Part shown: positions 49,701 through 56,546 of the stretch, in pieces | Position numbering within the stretch: the stretch's first letter is position 1 | How the letters are laid out: each line of letters starts with the position of its first letter | NCBI RefSeq assembly: GCF_029626105.1 | Contig: NZ_JARUBH010000009.1 | Location: 5,456,001-5,520,000, forward strand | Reading direction: 5' to 3' | DNA: 64,000 bases | Source of the DNA: Solwaraspora sp. WMMD792 | GTDB taxonomy: Bacteria; Actinomycetota; Actinomycetes; Mycobacteriales; Micromonosporaceae | Position numbers and translations under genes: made by a program | The notes under the pieces: model-generated | What the model was told of the DNA's origin: nothing | Seen by the model: only the letters and a program-made list of their open reading frames with translations | Databases searched by the model: none

Positions 49701-49789
49701 AGGCCCGTACCGACGGGTCGGATGCGGCCAGCATGGTGCTCAACAATCGTCCTGCGCCGGTGACTGTTCGCAGCAGATCGCGGGGAGAC
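49701..49789. repeat. Direct repeat, copy B (about 88-89 bp)
   Basis: Exact copy of 48227-48315 in the same orientation, immediately beside the right terminal inverted repeat of the element. Confidence 0.92.
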
Positions 49790-50007
49790 GCGTCGTCGCG
49801 TACCACCAGGTCGAACGGGAGGTACGCGGAGTCGGGCCGGGCGGCGAGTTGCCCGGCGAACGCGAGAAGGTCATGCGCGACATGGGCAGCTGTTTCCCAA
49901 CAGCTCCAGTCGAGCGCGCCGGCCGGGCGTCCCCAGTCCGCCGACTCGTGCGGTGTCAGCGCCCGGACCATCTCGGCCACGGCTTGGTCGACATCACGGC
50001 TGTCCAT
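49701..50007 (-). pseudogene. Maleylpyruvate isomerase/DinB-like protein, N-terminal part, separated by an insertion
   Basis: From the ATG at 50007: MDSRDVDQAVAEMVRALTPHESADWGRPAGALDWSCWETAAHVAHDLLAFAGQLAA, a DinB-type bundle with the HVAHD metal histidines. At 49701 the frame enters the inserted element and ends after a short unrelated tail. The C-terminal part is at 47967-48226. The start has no good ribosome site; the frame is open to 50082. The intact protein would probably be a mycothiol-dependent isomerase or related small-molecule enzyme. Confidence 0.8.
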
Positions 50008-50174
50008 CCGGCGCACAACCAGGAGCCTGCCAGATCCTGCGCCGCCCGGCCGTACCCCCAAACACCCCGCGCACCGGGGCATACGGCTCTATCGGCACCT
50101 GACTTTGGGCTGGTGACTCTGGGTGATCGGTGTGTTGATCGGCACATGCGGACGCCGAGCCGCTGCTGCCGTTG

Positions 50175-50238
50175 CGTCGAGTGGAGGGCTCAGGCACGTT
50201 ATTCGCGCGAATAACGTGCCTGAGCCCTCCACTCGACG
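50175..50238. repeat. 64-bp perfect palindrome
   Basis: Two 32-base arms (50175-50206 and 50207-50238) are exact reverse complements with no spacer; the centre reads ATTCGCGCGAAT. It lies in non-coding DNA 170 bases upstream of the broken isomerase gene. It would fold into a very stable hairpin when single-stranded or transcribed. Between 50239 and 50515 I see no supported gene. Confidence 0.9.
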
Positions 50239-50515
50239 GCATACCGAGACTTGAGGGACAGAGCCGCACATCGGCATGAGGGGAAGCCGAGGCAACAGTT
50301 GGCTCAGCAACACCCGTCACGCAACGCCACCGACCTGCACCTCCAGCAGGTAGACGGCCAGACTCCGGACGTGGCCCGAACCCGGCAGGTGCGCTTGCCC
50401 GTACCCACCTCGGCGAACCGGTCTATCGACAACCGGCAACCTGGTCTTTGCCGGCCTCGTAGCGCGTATCGCGATCCACAGGACAGGCCAGATAGCCAGT
50501 AGGCAGATAGCGAAG

Positions 50516-50803
50516 TTGCGGCAAGACCAAGAGTTGAGTGACCTCATCCGGGGGGTTGCCTCCTTCGTGGCTGATACGAGGAAGCGCTACCAGGAAGGCC
50601 AGCAGTTCTCTGCCCTGGCGATGGAAGGCATGATCCGAGCCGCCCTCGGCGAGCCGGACCTGATCGACGACATCGACGCGGAGACCGCCTTCTCGATGCA
50701 GATCGCCGTGCTCGGCACACTGCTGCAAGACCGACAGTGGACTGAGGTCGAGCTGGAGGAGTTCATCCGCGAAGTCGAGCAGACCGCCGCTCAGTACATG
50801 TAG
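50516..50803 (+). CDS. Small helical protein of unknown function
   Basis: 95 residues: ELSDLIRGVASFVADTRKRYQEGQQFSALAMEGMIRAALGEPDLIDDIDAETAFSMQIAVLGTLLQDRQWTEVELEEFIREVEQTAAQYM, acidic and fully helical. The TTG at 50516 is the first usable start with no strong ribosome site, so the N-terminus is uncertain. Codon use looks real. No family is recognised and no membrane helix or metal site is seen. Confidence 0.55.
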   Translation: MRQDQELSDLIRGVASFVADTRKRYQEGQQFSALAMEGMIRAALGEPDLIDDIDAETAFSMQIAVLGTLLQDRQWTEVELEEFIREVEQTAAQYM

Positions 50804-50905
50804 TCGCCACACTCGCCTGCTAATGATCCACAGCGGCTGTTCGACTTGACACGCTGAGGATGTGTCAGACCAAGCGCATCCGATCGCCCGGCTCGATCGT
50901 CCGGC

Positions 50906-51265
50906 TCAGCTGAGGCGGGCGGCGAGGGTGTCGAGGTCGTCGACGAACCAGACCTGGTTGCCCCGGTTCGACTCGACGACCAGGTCACGCAATGCCGTAC
51001 TGCCGGCGGTGTGGCCGGTGATGTCGCCGACCACGACCAACCGCAGCCGGTAGTTGACGAACTTCTGCATGATGCTGCCGGCCAGCCCGCTGCGCAGCGC
51101 GAAGAAGCGTTCGTCCAGCCGCGCGACCGGGATCGCGACGATCTCGGCACCGGCGAACGTCTGGCCGATCACGTCCAGCGCGTCCTGCTCGCCAGCGATT
51201 GTCGGCCCGTCGGCGGCGCAGACCAGCACCGGTACGCCGGCCAGTTCGACGATCTCGTCAGCCAT
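50906..51265 (-). CDS. DUF4180 domain-containing protein
   Basis: 119 residues covering the whole DUF4180 domain: GEQDALDVIGQTFAGAEIVAIPVARLDERFFALRSGLAGSIMQKFVNYRLRLVVVGDITGHTAGSTALRDLVVESNRGNQVWFVDDLDTL. The fold is unassigned functionally; members often sit beside regulators. Its start lies inside the end of the HTH gene (8-base overlap), so both are made together. It is divergent to the SWIM/VWA/MoxR operon. Confidence 0.88.
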   Translation of the reverse strand: MADEIVELAGVPVLVCAADGPTIAGEQDALDVIGQTFAGAEIVAIPVARLDERFFALRSGLAGSIMQKFVNYRLRLVVVGDITGHTAGSTALRDLVVESNRGNQVWFVDDLDTLAARLS

Positions 51266-51743
51266 CGCCGCGTACCCCCTCTCCGTTGTCCGTCCGGAAC
51301 AATCCGCTGCCCGGACGCGTCACCGCGTCGATGGTGGACAGGATCTCCGCGACCGCGTCCGGGCCACCGAAGACCACGATCTTCAGCCGGTCTCGCGCCG
51401 GGTCGTACCCGGTCTGCAGCCGCAGCGGCGGCGCGGCCGACGCTCGGCTGCCGCCCTGCGCGCCGGCGACCAGCAGGGTGCTCAACCGGTCGGCGTCGGC
51501 GGACGTCAAGCCGTCGATGTCGACCACCGCGGAGACCTCGACCACCGGGTCGGCCGGCTCGGCGGAGCCTGCGGACCCGGCCGGACGGCCGGTGAACGCG
51601 TCGAGGTCGGCCGGTGCGATCCGGTACTGCTTGCCGATCCGTACGGCCGGCAGCCGTCCGTCCCGGATGTAACTACGCACCGTACGCACATGCAGGTCAA
51701 GCTGCTCTGCGACTTCCTCCACCGAGAGCCACGACTTCGCCAT
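51258..51743 (-). CDS. Excisionase-type HTH DNA-binding protein
   Basis: 161 residues. The first 55 are a MerR/excisionase HTH, KSWLSVEEVAEQLDLHVRTVRSYIRDGRLPAVRIGKQYRIAPADLDAFTG; after a Ser/Ala/Pro linker a C-terminal domain of about 85 residues follows (VVEVSAVVDIDGLTSADADRLSTLLVAG, LKIVVFGGPDAVAEILSTIDA), possibly a ligand- or partner-binding fold. The gene is coupled to DUF4180 by an 8-base overlap, and is divergent from the SWIM/VWA/MoxR operon with 211 bases between, where it may bind. Confidence 0.86.
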   Translation of the reverse strand: MAKSWLSVEEVAEQLDLHVRTVRSYIRDGRLPAVRIGKQYRIAPADLDAFTGRPAGSAGSAEPADPVVEVSAVVDIDGLTSADADRLSTLLVAGAQGGSRASAAPPLRLQTGYDPARDRLKIVVFGGPDAVAEILSTIDAVTRPGSGLFRTDNGEGVRGDG

Positions 51744-51954
51744 TCTTCCCCATCAGCATCTATTCGATGTACGGCAGGGAAGTTTAGCGCATCGGTCGGC
51801 CACCGACCACGATCCGGGCCGGTCACCGCCCGCCACCCCGGTTTGTCGCACCGGGGCGATACAACTTCTCGGGTACGGATCACCGGTCCGCAGCCCCGCC
51901 GTCTGAGATGACGGCTGACGACGGCTGCGGTCGACACGCCTGGAGGGCAACCCA

Positions 51955-52470
51955 GTGGACGCGGACGACGCCGCCTGGCAGCGGCGAAGCATGGTACGGG
52001 TGGTGCCCACCGCACGACCCCGCAAGCTGGCGAAGGTCCCCTTCGTCGAGATGGCGGACGGACGCCTGCAGGGCGTCGTCTCCAGCGGCTCGGACATCGG
52101 GCGGGTGTACGTGTCGTCGGTCGCCGCCGGCAGCTACGAGGTCAGCTGCAGCACCAACAACAACCGGCCGTGCGGCGGGCTGCGCGGCGGCGACTACGCG
52201 TGCAACCACCTGACCGCGCTCGCCGACGAGGCCATCGTGCAGTACGGCGGCGACCGGGTCGCCCGCTTCCTGCGCCTGGAGACCAACGACGAGGTGACCA
52301 TCGGCAACGAGATCTTCTGGGCGATCGGCCGGACCACCCTCGCCGGCACGTCGCCGGCGGCGGCCGTGTTCAGCCGGTTCCTGCACCACCTGTCCTACCT
52401 AGACCTGCCGGGCGCGGTCGAGCCGCTGCCCGAGCTGAGCTGGTTCCCGGCCGGGGCGGGGGCCCGCTGA
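51955..52470 (+). CDS. Small Cys/His zinc-binding (SWIM-like) protein, first gene of the MoxR-VWA operon
   Basis: 171 residues, GTG start with GGAGGG upstream. The key feature is Cys65, Cys73, Cys83-x-His85 in YEVSCSTNNNRPCGG...YACNHLTAL, reminiscent of the SWIM zinc finger (CxC...CxH) that accompanies MoxR-VWA systems, although the first pair is spaced by seven residues. The rest (VRVVPTARPRKLAKVPFVEMADGRLQGVVSSG; FSRFLHHLSYLDLPGAVEPLP) is unassigned. The stop overlaps the next start (TGATG). SWIM domains bind DNA or protein. Confidence 0.65.
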   Translation: MDADDAAWQRRSMVRVVPTARPRKLAKVPFVEMADGRLQGVVSSGSDIGRVYVSSVAAGSYEVSCSTNNNRPCGGLRGGDYACNHLTALADEAIVQYGGDRVARFLRLETNDEVTIGNEIFWAIGRTTLAGTSPAAAVFSRFLHHLSYLDLPGAVEPLPELSWFPAGAGAR

Positions 52471-53894
52471 TGCGCGGGGCACAGCTCGACGACCTGCGCG
52501 ACGGCGTACCGGCCGGGGTCGCCGAAGCGCTCGCCGTGATCGACCGGTTCGACCAGGCGATGACCGGCGGCTTCGGCCGGCTCGACCCGCAGGGTACGGC
52601 GGCCCTGGCCGAGCTGGCCGGCGCGGTCTCGGCCACCCCGCTCGGCGCGGCGGCGGCCGAAGCCGTCGACAAGGTGACCGCCGGCTCGGTCGGTGAGGAG
52701 CAGTTGCTGCTGCTGGCCGCCGCCCGTACGGCCGTGGTGGGCGCGGTGCACGACGCGCTGCGGGACCGGCTCGACGGCACGCTCGGCCGCGACCGGGCGC
52801 AGTGGACGGCGCCGACCACGGCCGCCGCCCCGGCCGACGGACGGCTGCTGGCGGCCCGTTCCTGGCTGGCCGAGCTGGCGCTCGCCGGCTGGCGCAACGT
52901 CGACCACGACCTGGTGTCGGCCAGCCAGCAGGCACTGACCGCGCTGCTCGCCGACCCGGTCCGACGCCGGATCGCGGTGCTGCTCGACGGGCTCGCCAAC
53001 GAGCTGCGCTACACCAGCCCGGTGGCCACCATGGAGCGGATTCCGGCGCGTCGCTGGGCCGACCTGTGGACCCGCAGCATGCTGTTGACCAGCCCGCAGA
53101 GCGGGCCGGCAGCGCCGGAAACGGTCTCCGGCCGACTGCTGATCGTCGGTGCCGACGTGCAGGAGCACCCCACCGCCGTACAGCTGCAGGTGCACGCGGT
53201 GTTGGAGGCTGCCGGCGGGGGCGGCGACGCCGACCGGTCCCGGCTGGTCCGGGTCAACGTCTCCGCCGCCAAGGTCGACACGATCGTCGGCCCGGTGGTG
53301 TGGCAGCTGCTCGCCGACCATCCGGTGCTGCTCGCCGCCCTGGCCGGCCGGCTCAGCCTCGACGTCACCGACCTGCCGCTGCTGCCCGGCGGCGACCTGC
53401 TCTGGCGCGACGACCAGGCCCGCCCCGGCGAGCCGACCGACCCGTTCGCCGTCGCCCAGGTGCAGCTCGGTGAGGCGCTCGCCCCAGCCGTACCGCCGCT
53501 GGACCGGCACCCGGTCGCCATCGCCGAGCCGGTGCTGCTGGAGGGCTACACCGTGGTCACCGACGACGACGGGCTCGGCTTCGAGGTCGACGGCACCCGG
53601 GTGGCCGTCGACGTCGACCGGCTGCCCGGCTGCGGACCGATCACCGCCGAACTGCTGGCCAAGTCGTCGGCCTGCATCGGGCTGCTGCGCTGGGACGGTG
53701 ACGCGGCGGCCGGCCCCGGCTGGTCGGTGCAGCCGATCGGCATGCAGGCGACGGTGAAGCGCAAGCAGCTCGACCTGCACACCGGCGACTGGGCGCAGGG
53801 GCCGACCGACCCCAAGGTCGCCAAGGCGGTGGCCCGCTCCGGCGACAGTGTCGCGATGCTCCGGGAGCGGGCGGGACGGTTGCTGCGCAAATGA
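52470..53894 (+). CDS. Unrecognised 474-aa protein of the MoxR-VWA operon
   Basis: 474 residues, no signal peptide or membrane helix. It has an alpha-helical N-terminal half (GVAEALAVIDRFDQAMTGGFGRLD; EEQLLLLAAARTAVVGAVHDALRDRLDG; LLAARSWLAELALAGWRNVDHDLVSASQQAL) and, from about residue 195, SPVATMERIPARRWADLWTRSMLLT followed by strand-rich sequence (GRLLIVGADVQEHPTAVQLQVHAVLE, AIAEPVLLEGYTVVTDDDGLGFEVDG). It is linked by a 1-base overlap to the SWIM-like gene and a 4-base overlap to the VWA gene, so it must belong to the complex. I recognise no domain. Confidence 0.8.
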   Translation: MRGAQLDDLRDGVPAGVAEALAVIDRFDQAMTGGFGRLDPQGTAALAELAGAVSATPLGAAAAEAVDKVTAGSVGEEQLLLLAAARTAVVGAVHDALRDRLDGTLGRDRAQWTAPTTAAAPADGRLLAARSWLAELALAGWRNVDHDLVSASQQALTALLADPVRRRIAVLLDGLANELRYTSPVATMERIPARRWADLWTRSMLLTSPQSGPAAPETVSGRLLIVGADVQEHPTAVQLQVHAVLEAAGGGGDADRSRLVRVNVSAAKVDTIVGPVVWQLLADHPVLLAALAGRLSLDVTDLPLLPGGDLLWRDDQARPGEPTDPFAVAQVQLGEALAPAVPPLDRHPVAIAEPVLLEGYTVVTDDDGLGFEVDGTRVAVDVDRLPGCGPITAELLAKSSACIGLLRWDGDAAAGPGWSVQPIGMQATVKRKQLDLHTGDWAQGPTDPKVAKAVARSGDSVAMLRERAGRLLRK

Positions 53895-55336
53895 CCGATT
53901 CGATGATCAACTATCACGAGAACCGGCGCCAGGTGCTCTACTGGCGGCTGCTGGCCCGGCTGTTCGACGGGCAGGAGCAGGCCGCGCTGGAACGCACCAG
54001 CATGGCGGTGGTCGACGAGCTGGGGCTGCCGGCCGCGCTGCTCGACCCGGCGGTCGCCATCGACACCGTCGTGCAGCGTTTCCCGGAGCTGGCCGACGAG
54101 CTGCCCGGCCTGCTCGTGCCGCCGGCTGAGGGCGAGAGCACCGGCGAGCAGCCGGCTGTGGGCGAGAGCACCGGCGAGCAGCCGGCTGCGGGCGAGAGCA
54201 CCGGCGAGTCGCCGGCTGCGGGCGAGAGCACCGGCGAGTCGCCGGCCGAGGACGGCTCGGCAGGCGACAAGGCCGCCGGGGAGTCGTCGGTGCAGGTCGG
54301 GGCCGACGAGGTACGCCGGGCGGCGCTGGCGTCGAAGCTGCTGCTCAACGTCTTCGCCACCGGCAGCGGTGACGTCTCCGCCGGTCAGCTGGCCGGCTGG
54401 CAGTCCGACGCCGGGTGGTACCAGCAGGCCTGCGGGGCCACACCGGGCCGCCGCGACGGGGTGCTCGGCGCCATCGAGGCCGACCTGGTACGCCGGATGC
54501 GGCTGCGCGAGGTGCTGGCCGATCCGGCGCTGGCCCGCCAGCTCACCCCGAGCATGTCGCTGATCGAGCAGCTGCTGCGGGACAAGTCGAACCTGTCCGG
54601 GGTGGCGCTGGCCAACGCCAAGGCGTTGATCCGCCGGTTCGTCGACGAGGTCGCCGAGGTGCTCAAGACCCAGGTGCAGCAGACCAGCGTCGGCACCATC
54701 GACCGGTCGGTCCCGCCGAAGCGGGTGTTCCGCAACCTCGACCTGAACCGCACCATCTGGAAGAACCTGCCGAACTGGAGTCCGCAGGACGAGCGGCTCT
54801 ACGTCGACCGGCTGTACTACAAGCAGACCGCGAAGCGGACCACCCCGGCCCGCATGATCGTCGTCGTCGACCAGTCCGGCTCGATGGTCGACGCGATGGT
54901 CAACTGCACCATCCTGGCGTCGATCTTCGCCGGATTGCCCAAGGTGGACGTACACCTGGTCGCCTACGACACCCGGGCGCTGGACCTGACGCCGTGGGTG
55001 CACGACCCGTTTGAGGTGCTGCTGCGCACCCAGCTGGGCGGCGGCACCGACGGCATGGCCGCGTTGGAGCTGGCCCGGCCGAAGATCGCCGACCCGCGCA
55101 ACACCGTGCTGGTGTGGATCTCCGACTTCTACGAGTGGAAGTCGCAGGAGGTCTTCGACGGGCTGCAGGCGGTGCACCGCAGCGGCGCCCGGCTGATCCC
55201 GGTCGGCTCGGTCTCCAGCGGCGGCCAGCAGAGCGTCAACCCGTGGTTCCGACAACGGCTCAAGGACCAGGGCACCCCGGTGCTGTCCGGGCACGTCCGC
55301 AAGCTCGTCGTCGAGCTCAAGAACTTCCTCACCTGA
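53891..55336 (+). CDS. VWA-domain protein of the MoxR-VWA operon (YehP-like)
   Basis: 481 residues. Residues 1-75 are helical; 77-120 are an acidic low-complexity linker of four GESTGE repeats; 130-300 form a helical domain; the VWA domain occupies about 320-480 with a complete MIDAS, Asp327-x-Ser-x-Ser in VVDQSGSMVD, and later GGGTDGMAAL and WISDFYEW. VWA proteins of this class work with a MoxR AAA ATPase to remodel a partner. The start overlaps the previous stop by ATGA. The cluster resembles the E. coli yehL-yehM-yehP-yehQ set. Confidence 0.9.
   Translation: MTDSMINYHENRRQVLYWRLLARLFDGQEQAALERTSMAVVDELGLPAALLDPAVAIDTVVQRFPELADELPGLLVPPAEGESTGEQPAVGESTGEQPAAGESTGESPAAGESTGESPAEDGSAGDKAAGESSVQVGADEVRRAALASKLLLNVFATGSGDVSAGQLAGWQSDAGWYQQACGATPGRRDGVLGAIEADLVRRMRLREVLADPALARQLTPSMSLIEQLLRDKSNLSGVALANAKALIRRFVDEVAEVLKTQVQQTSVGTIDRSVPPKRVFRNLDLNRTIWKNLPNWSPQDERLYVDRLYYKQTAKRTTPARMIVVVDQSGSMVDAMVNCTILASIFAGLPKVDVHLVAYDTRALDLTPWVHDPFEVLLRTQLGGGTDGMAALELARPKIADPRNTVLVWISDFYEWKSQEVFDGLQAVHRSGARLIPVGSVSSGGQQSVNPWFRQRLKDQGTPVLSGHVRKLVVELKNFLT
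54121..54240 (+). repeat. Four tandem 30-bp repeats inside the VWA gene
   Basis: Units at 54121, 54151, 54181 and 54211 differ at only a few bases and each encode about ten residues of type PAxGESTGEx. The copy number could change by slippage without breaking the frame. Confidence 0.9.
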
Positions 55337-55389
55337 CCTACCCCTTTCCACTCGCCGTACGAGCACCGTCGACTAGGAGAAACCGCATC

Positions 55390-56505
55390 ATGACCGCAGA
55401 GATGCTGCGCGCCCCCGCCGAGATCAAGTACGCCGAGGAGCTCGACTGGCTCGAATCGATCGACGACAGCCCGAAGCCGTACTCGTGGCGGTTGAGCCCG
55501 AAGATGGTGCGCCTGTTCATCCTCGGGTCCGAGCGCGCCGACGGCCTCGACCGGGAGATCCCGCAGAAGTGGTTCGGTGACCGCAGCTTCGTCGAACGCA
55601 GCATCGTCACGCTCGCCTCCGACCGGGGTCTGCTGCTGATCGGCGACCCGGGCACCGGCAAGAGCTGGCTGGCCGAGCTGCTCGCGGCCGCGATCTGCCG
55701 CAACTCGACCCTGGTGGTGCAGGGCACCGCCGGCACCACCGAGGACCACATCAAGTACTCGTGGAACGTGTCGATGGTGATCGCCAAGGGCCAGTCCCGG
55801 CAGTCGATGATCCCGTCGCCGATCATGACCGCGATGGAGCAGGGCGTGATCGGCCGGTTCGAGGAGCTGACTCGCTCCACCAGCGACGTGCAGGACGCGC
55901 TGATCTCGATCCTGTCCGAGAAGTACGTCTCCATCCCTGAGCTGGACTCGGACAACATCGTCTTCGCCCAGCCCGGATTCTCGATCATCGCCACCGCGAA
56001 CAGCCGCGACCGGGGCGTCAACGACCTGTCGTCGGCACTCAAGCGTCGGTTCAACTTCGTCCGGATCCCGGTGATCACCAACAAGCGCAGTGAAGCGGAG
56101 ATCGTCCGGTTCCGCACCACCGAGCTGCTGCGTCGCCACCAGATCGAGCTGGAGGTGCCGCCCACCCTGCTGGACGTGCTGCTGCAGAGCTTCGCCGACC
56201 TGCGTAAGGCCGCCGCGTCGGCGACCAGCGACGACGAGAAGCTGGAGTCGGCGCTGTCCACCGCCGAGCAGATCGGTGTGCTGGAGGACGCGATCCTGCA
56301 CAGCCAGTTCTTCGGCGACCGGACGCTGCGCGCCGAGACGCTGGCCAGCTCGATGGTCGGTTCGCTGGCCCGGCGCAGCCCGGAGGACCTGGCGATCCTG
56401 AACAAGTTCTGGCACGGGGTGATCGAGCCGCGCAGCAAGGCCGACGGCGGCGAGTGGCCGGCCTTCCTCGAAGGCGGCCGGCAGAGCATCGCGACCCTGT
56501 CATGA
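55390..56505 (+). CDS. MoxR-type AAA ATPase (YehL-like)
   Basis: 371 residues. Walker A is GDPGTGKS at residues 85-92. The Walker B region is less usual: GVIGRFEELTRS, with a pair of Glu following a strand, as in this MoxR branch. Sensor 1 is IIATANSRDRGVNDLSSALKRRFNF, with Asn, and arginine finger RR. It would drive remodelling of a client with the VWA protein as adaptor. Start ATG 55390 follows AGGAGA with a 53-base gap after the VWA gene. Its stop overlaps the next ATG. The nearest matches by motif are the MoxR-VWA systems described for the yeh cluster. Confidence 0.92.
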   Translation: MTAEMLRAPAEIKYAEELDWLESIDDSPKPYSWRLSPKMVRLFILGSERADGLDREIPQKWFGDRSFVERSIVTLASDRGLLLIGDPGTGKSWLAELLAAAICRNSTLVVQGTAGTTEDHIKYSWNVSMVIAKGQSRQSMIPSPIMTAMEQGVIGRFEELTRSTSDVQDALISILSEKYVSIPELDSDNIVFAQPGFSIIATANSRDRGVNDLSSALKRRFNFVRIPVITNKRSEAEIVRFRTTELLRRHQIELEVPPTLLDVLLQSFADLRKAAASATSDDEKLESALSTAEQIGVLEDAILHSQFFGDRTLRAETLASSMVGSLARRSPEDLAILNKFWHGVIEPRSKADGGEWPAFLEGGRQSIATLS

Positions 56506-56546
56506 GCAAGCCCGTCATGAGCAAGCCCGTCATGAGCGAGCCCGTC
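56502..56546 (+). repeat. Triplicated 15-bp unit carrying the start codon
   Basis: ATGAGCAAGCCCGTC at 56502 and 56517 and a one-base variant at 56532 follow each other directly, giving three in-frame ATGs. Only the first overlaps the MoxR stop. Confidence 0.9.

Noticed and set aside
48227-49789. Reading the 88-bp repeats as attL/attR of an integrase-driven element
   Set aside because: No integrase or excisionase is present and the inverted repeats at the boundaries are not expected for that mechanism. It is kept only as an alternative explanation.
54121-54240. Regular 30-bp repeats resembling a CRISPR array
   Set aside because: Units are directly adjacent without spacers and lie in frame inside the VWA coding region.
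53546-55366. 606-codon minus-strand frame opposite the VWA gene
   Set aside because: It contains the reversed 30-bp repeats and has no start signal; explained by the VWA gene.
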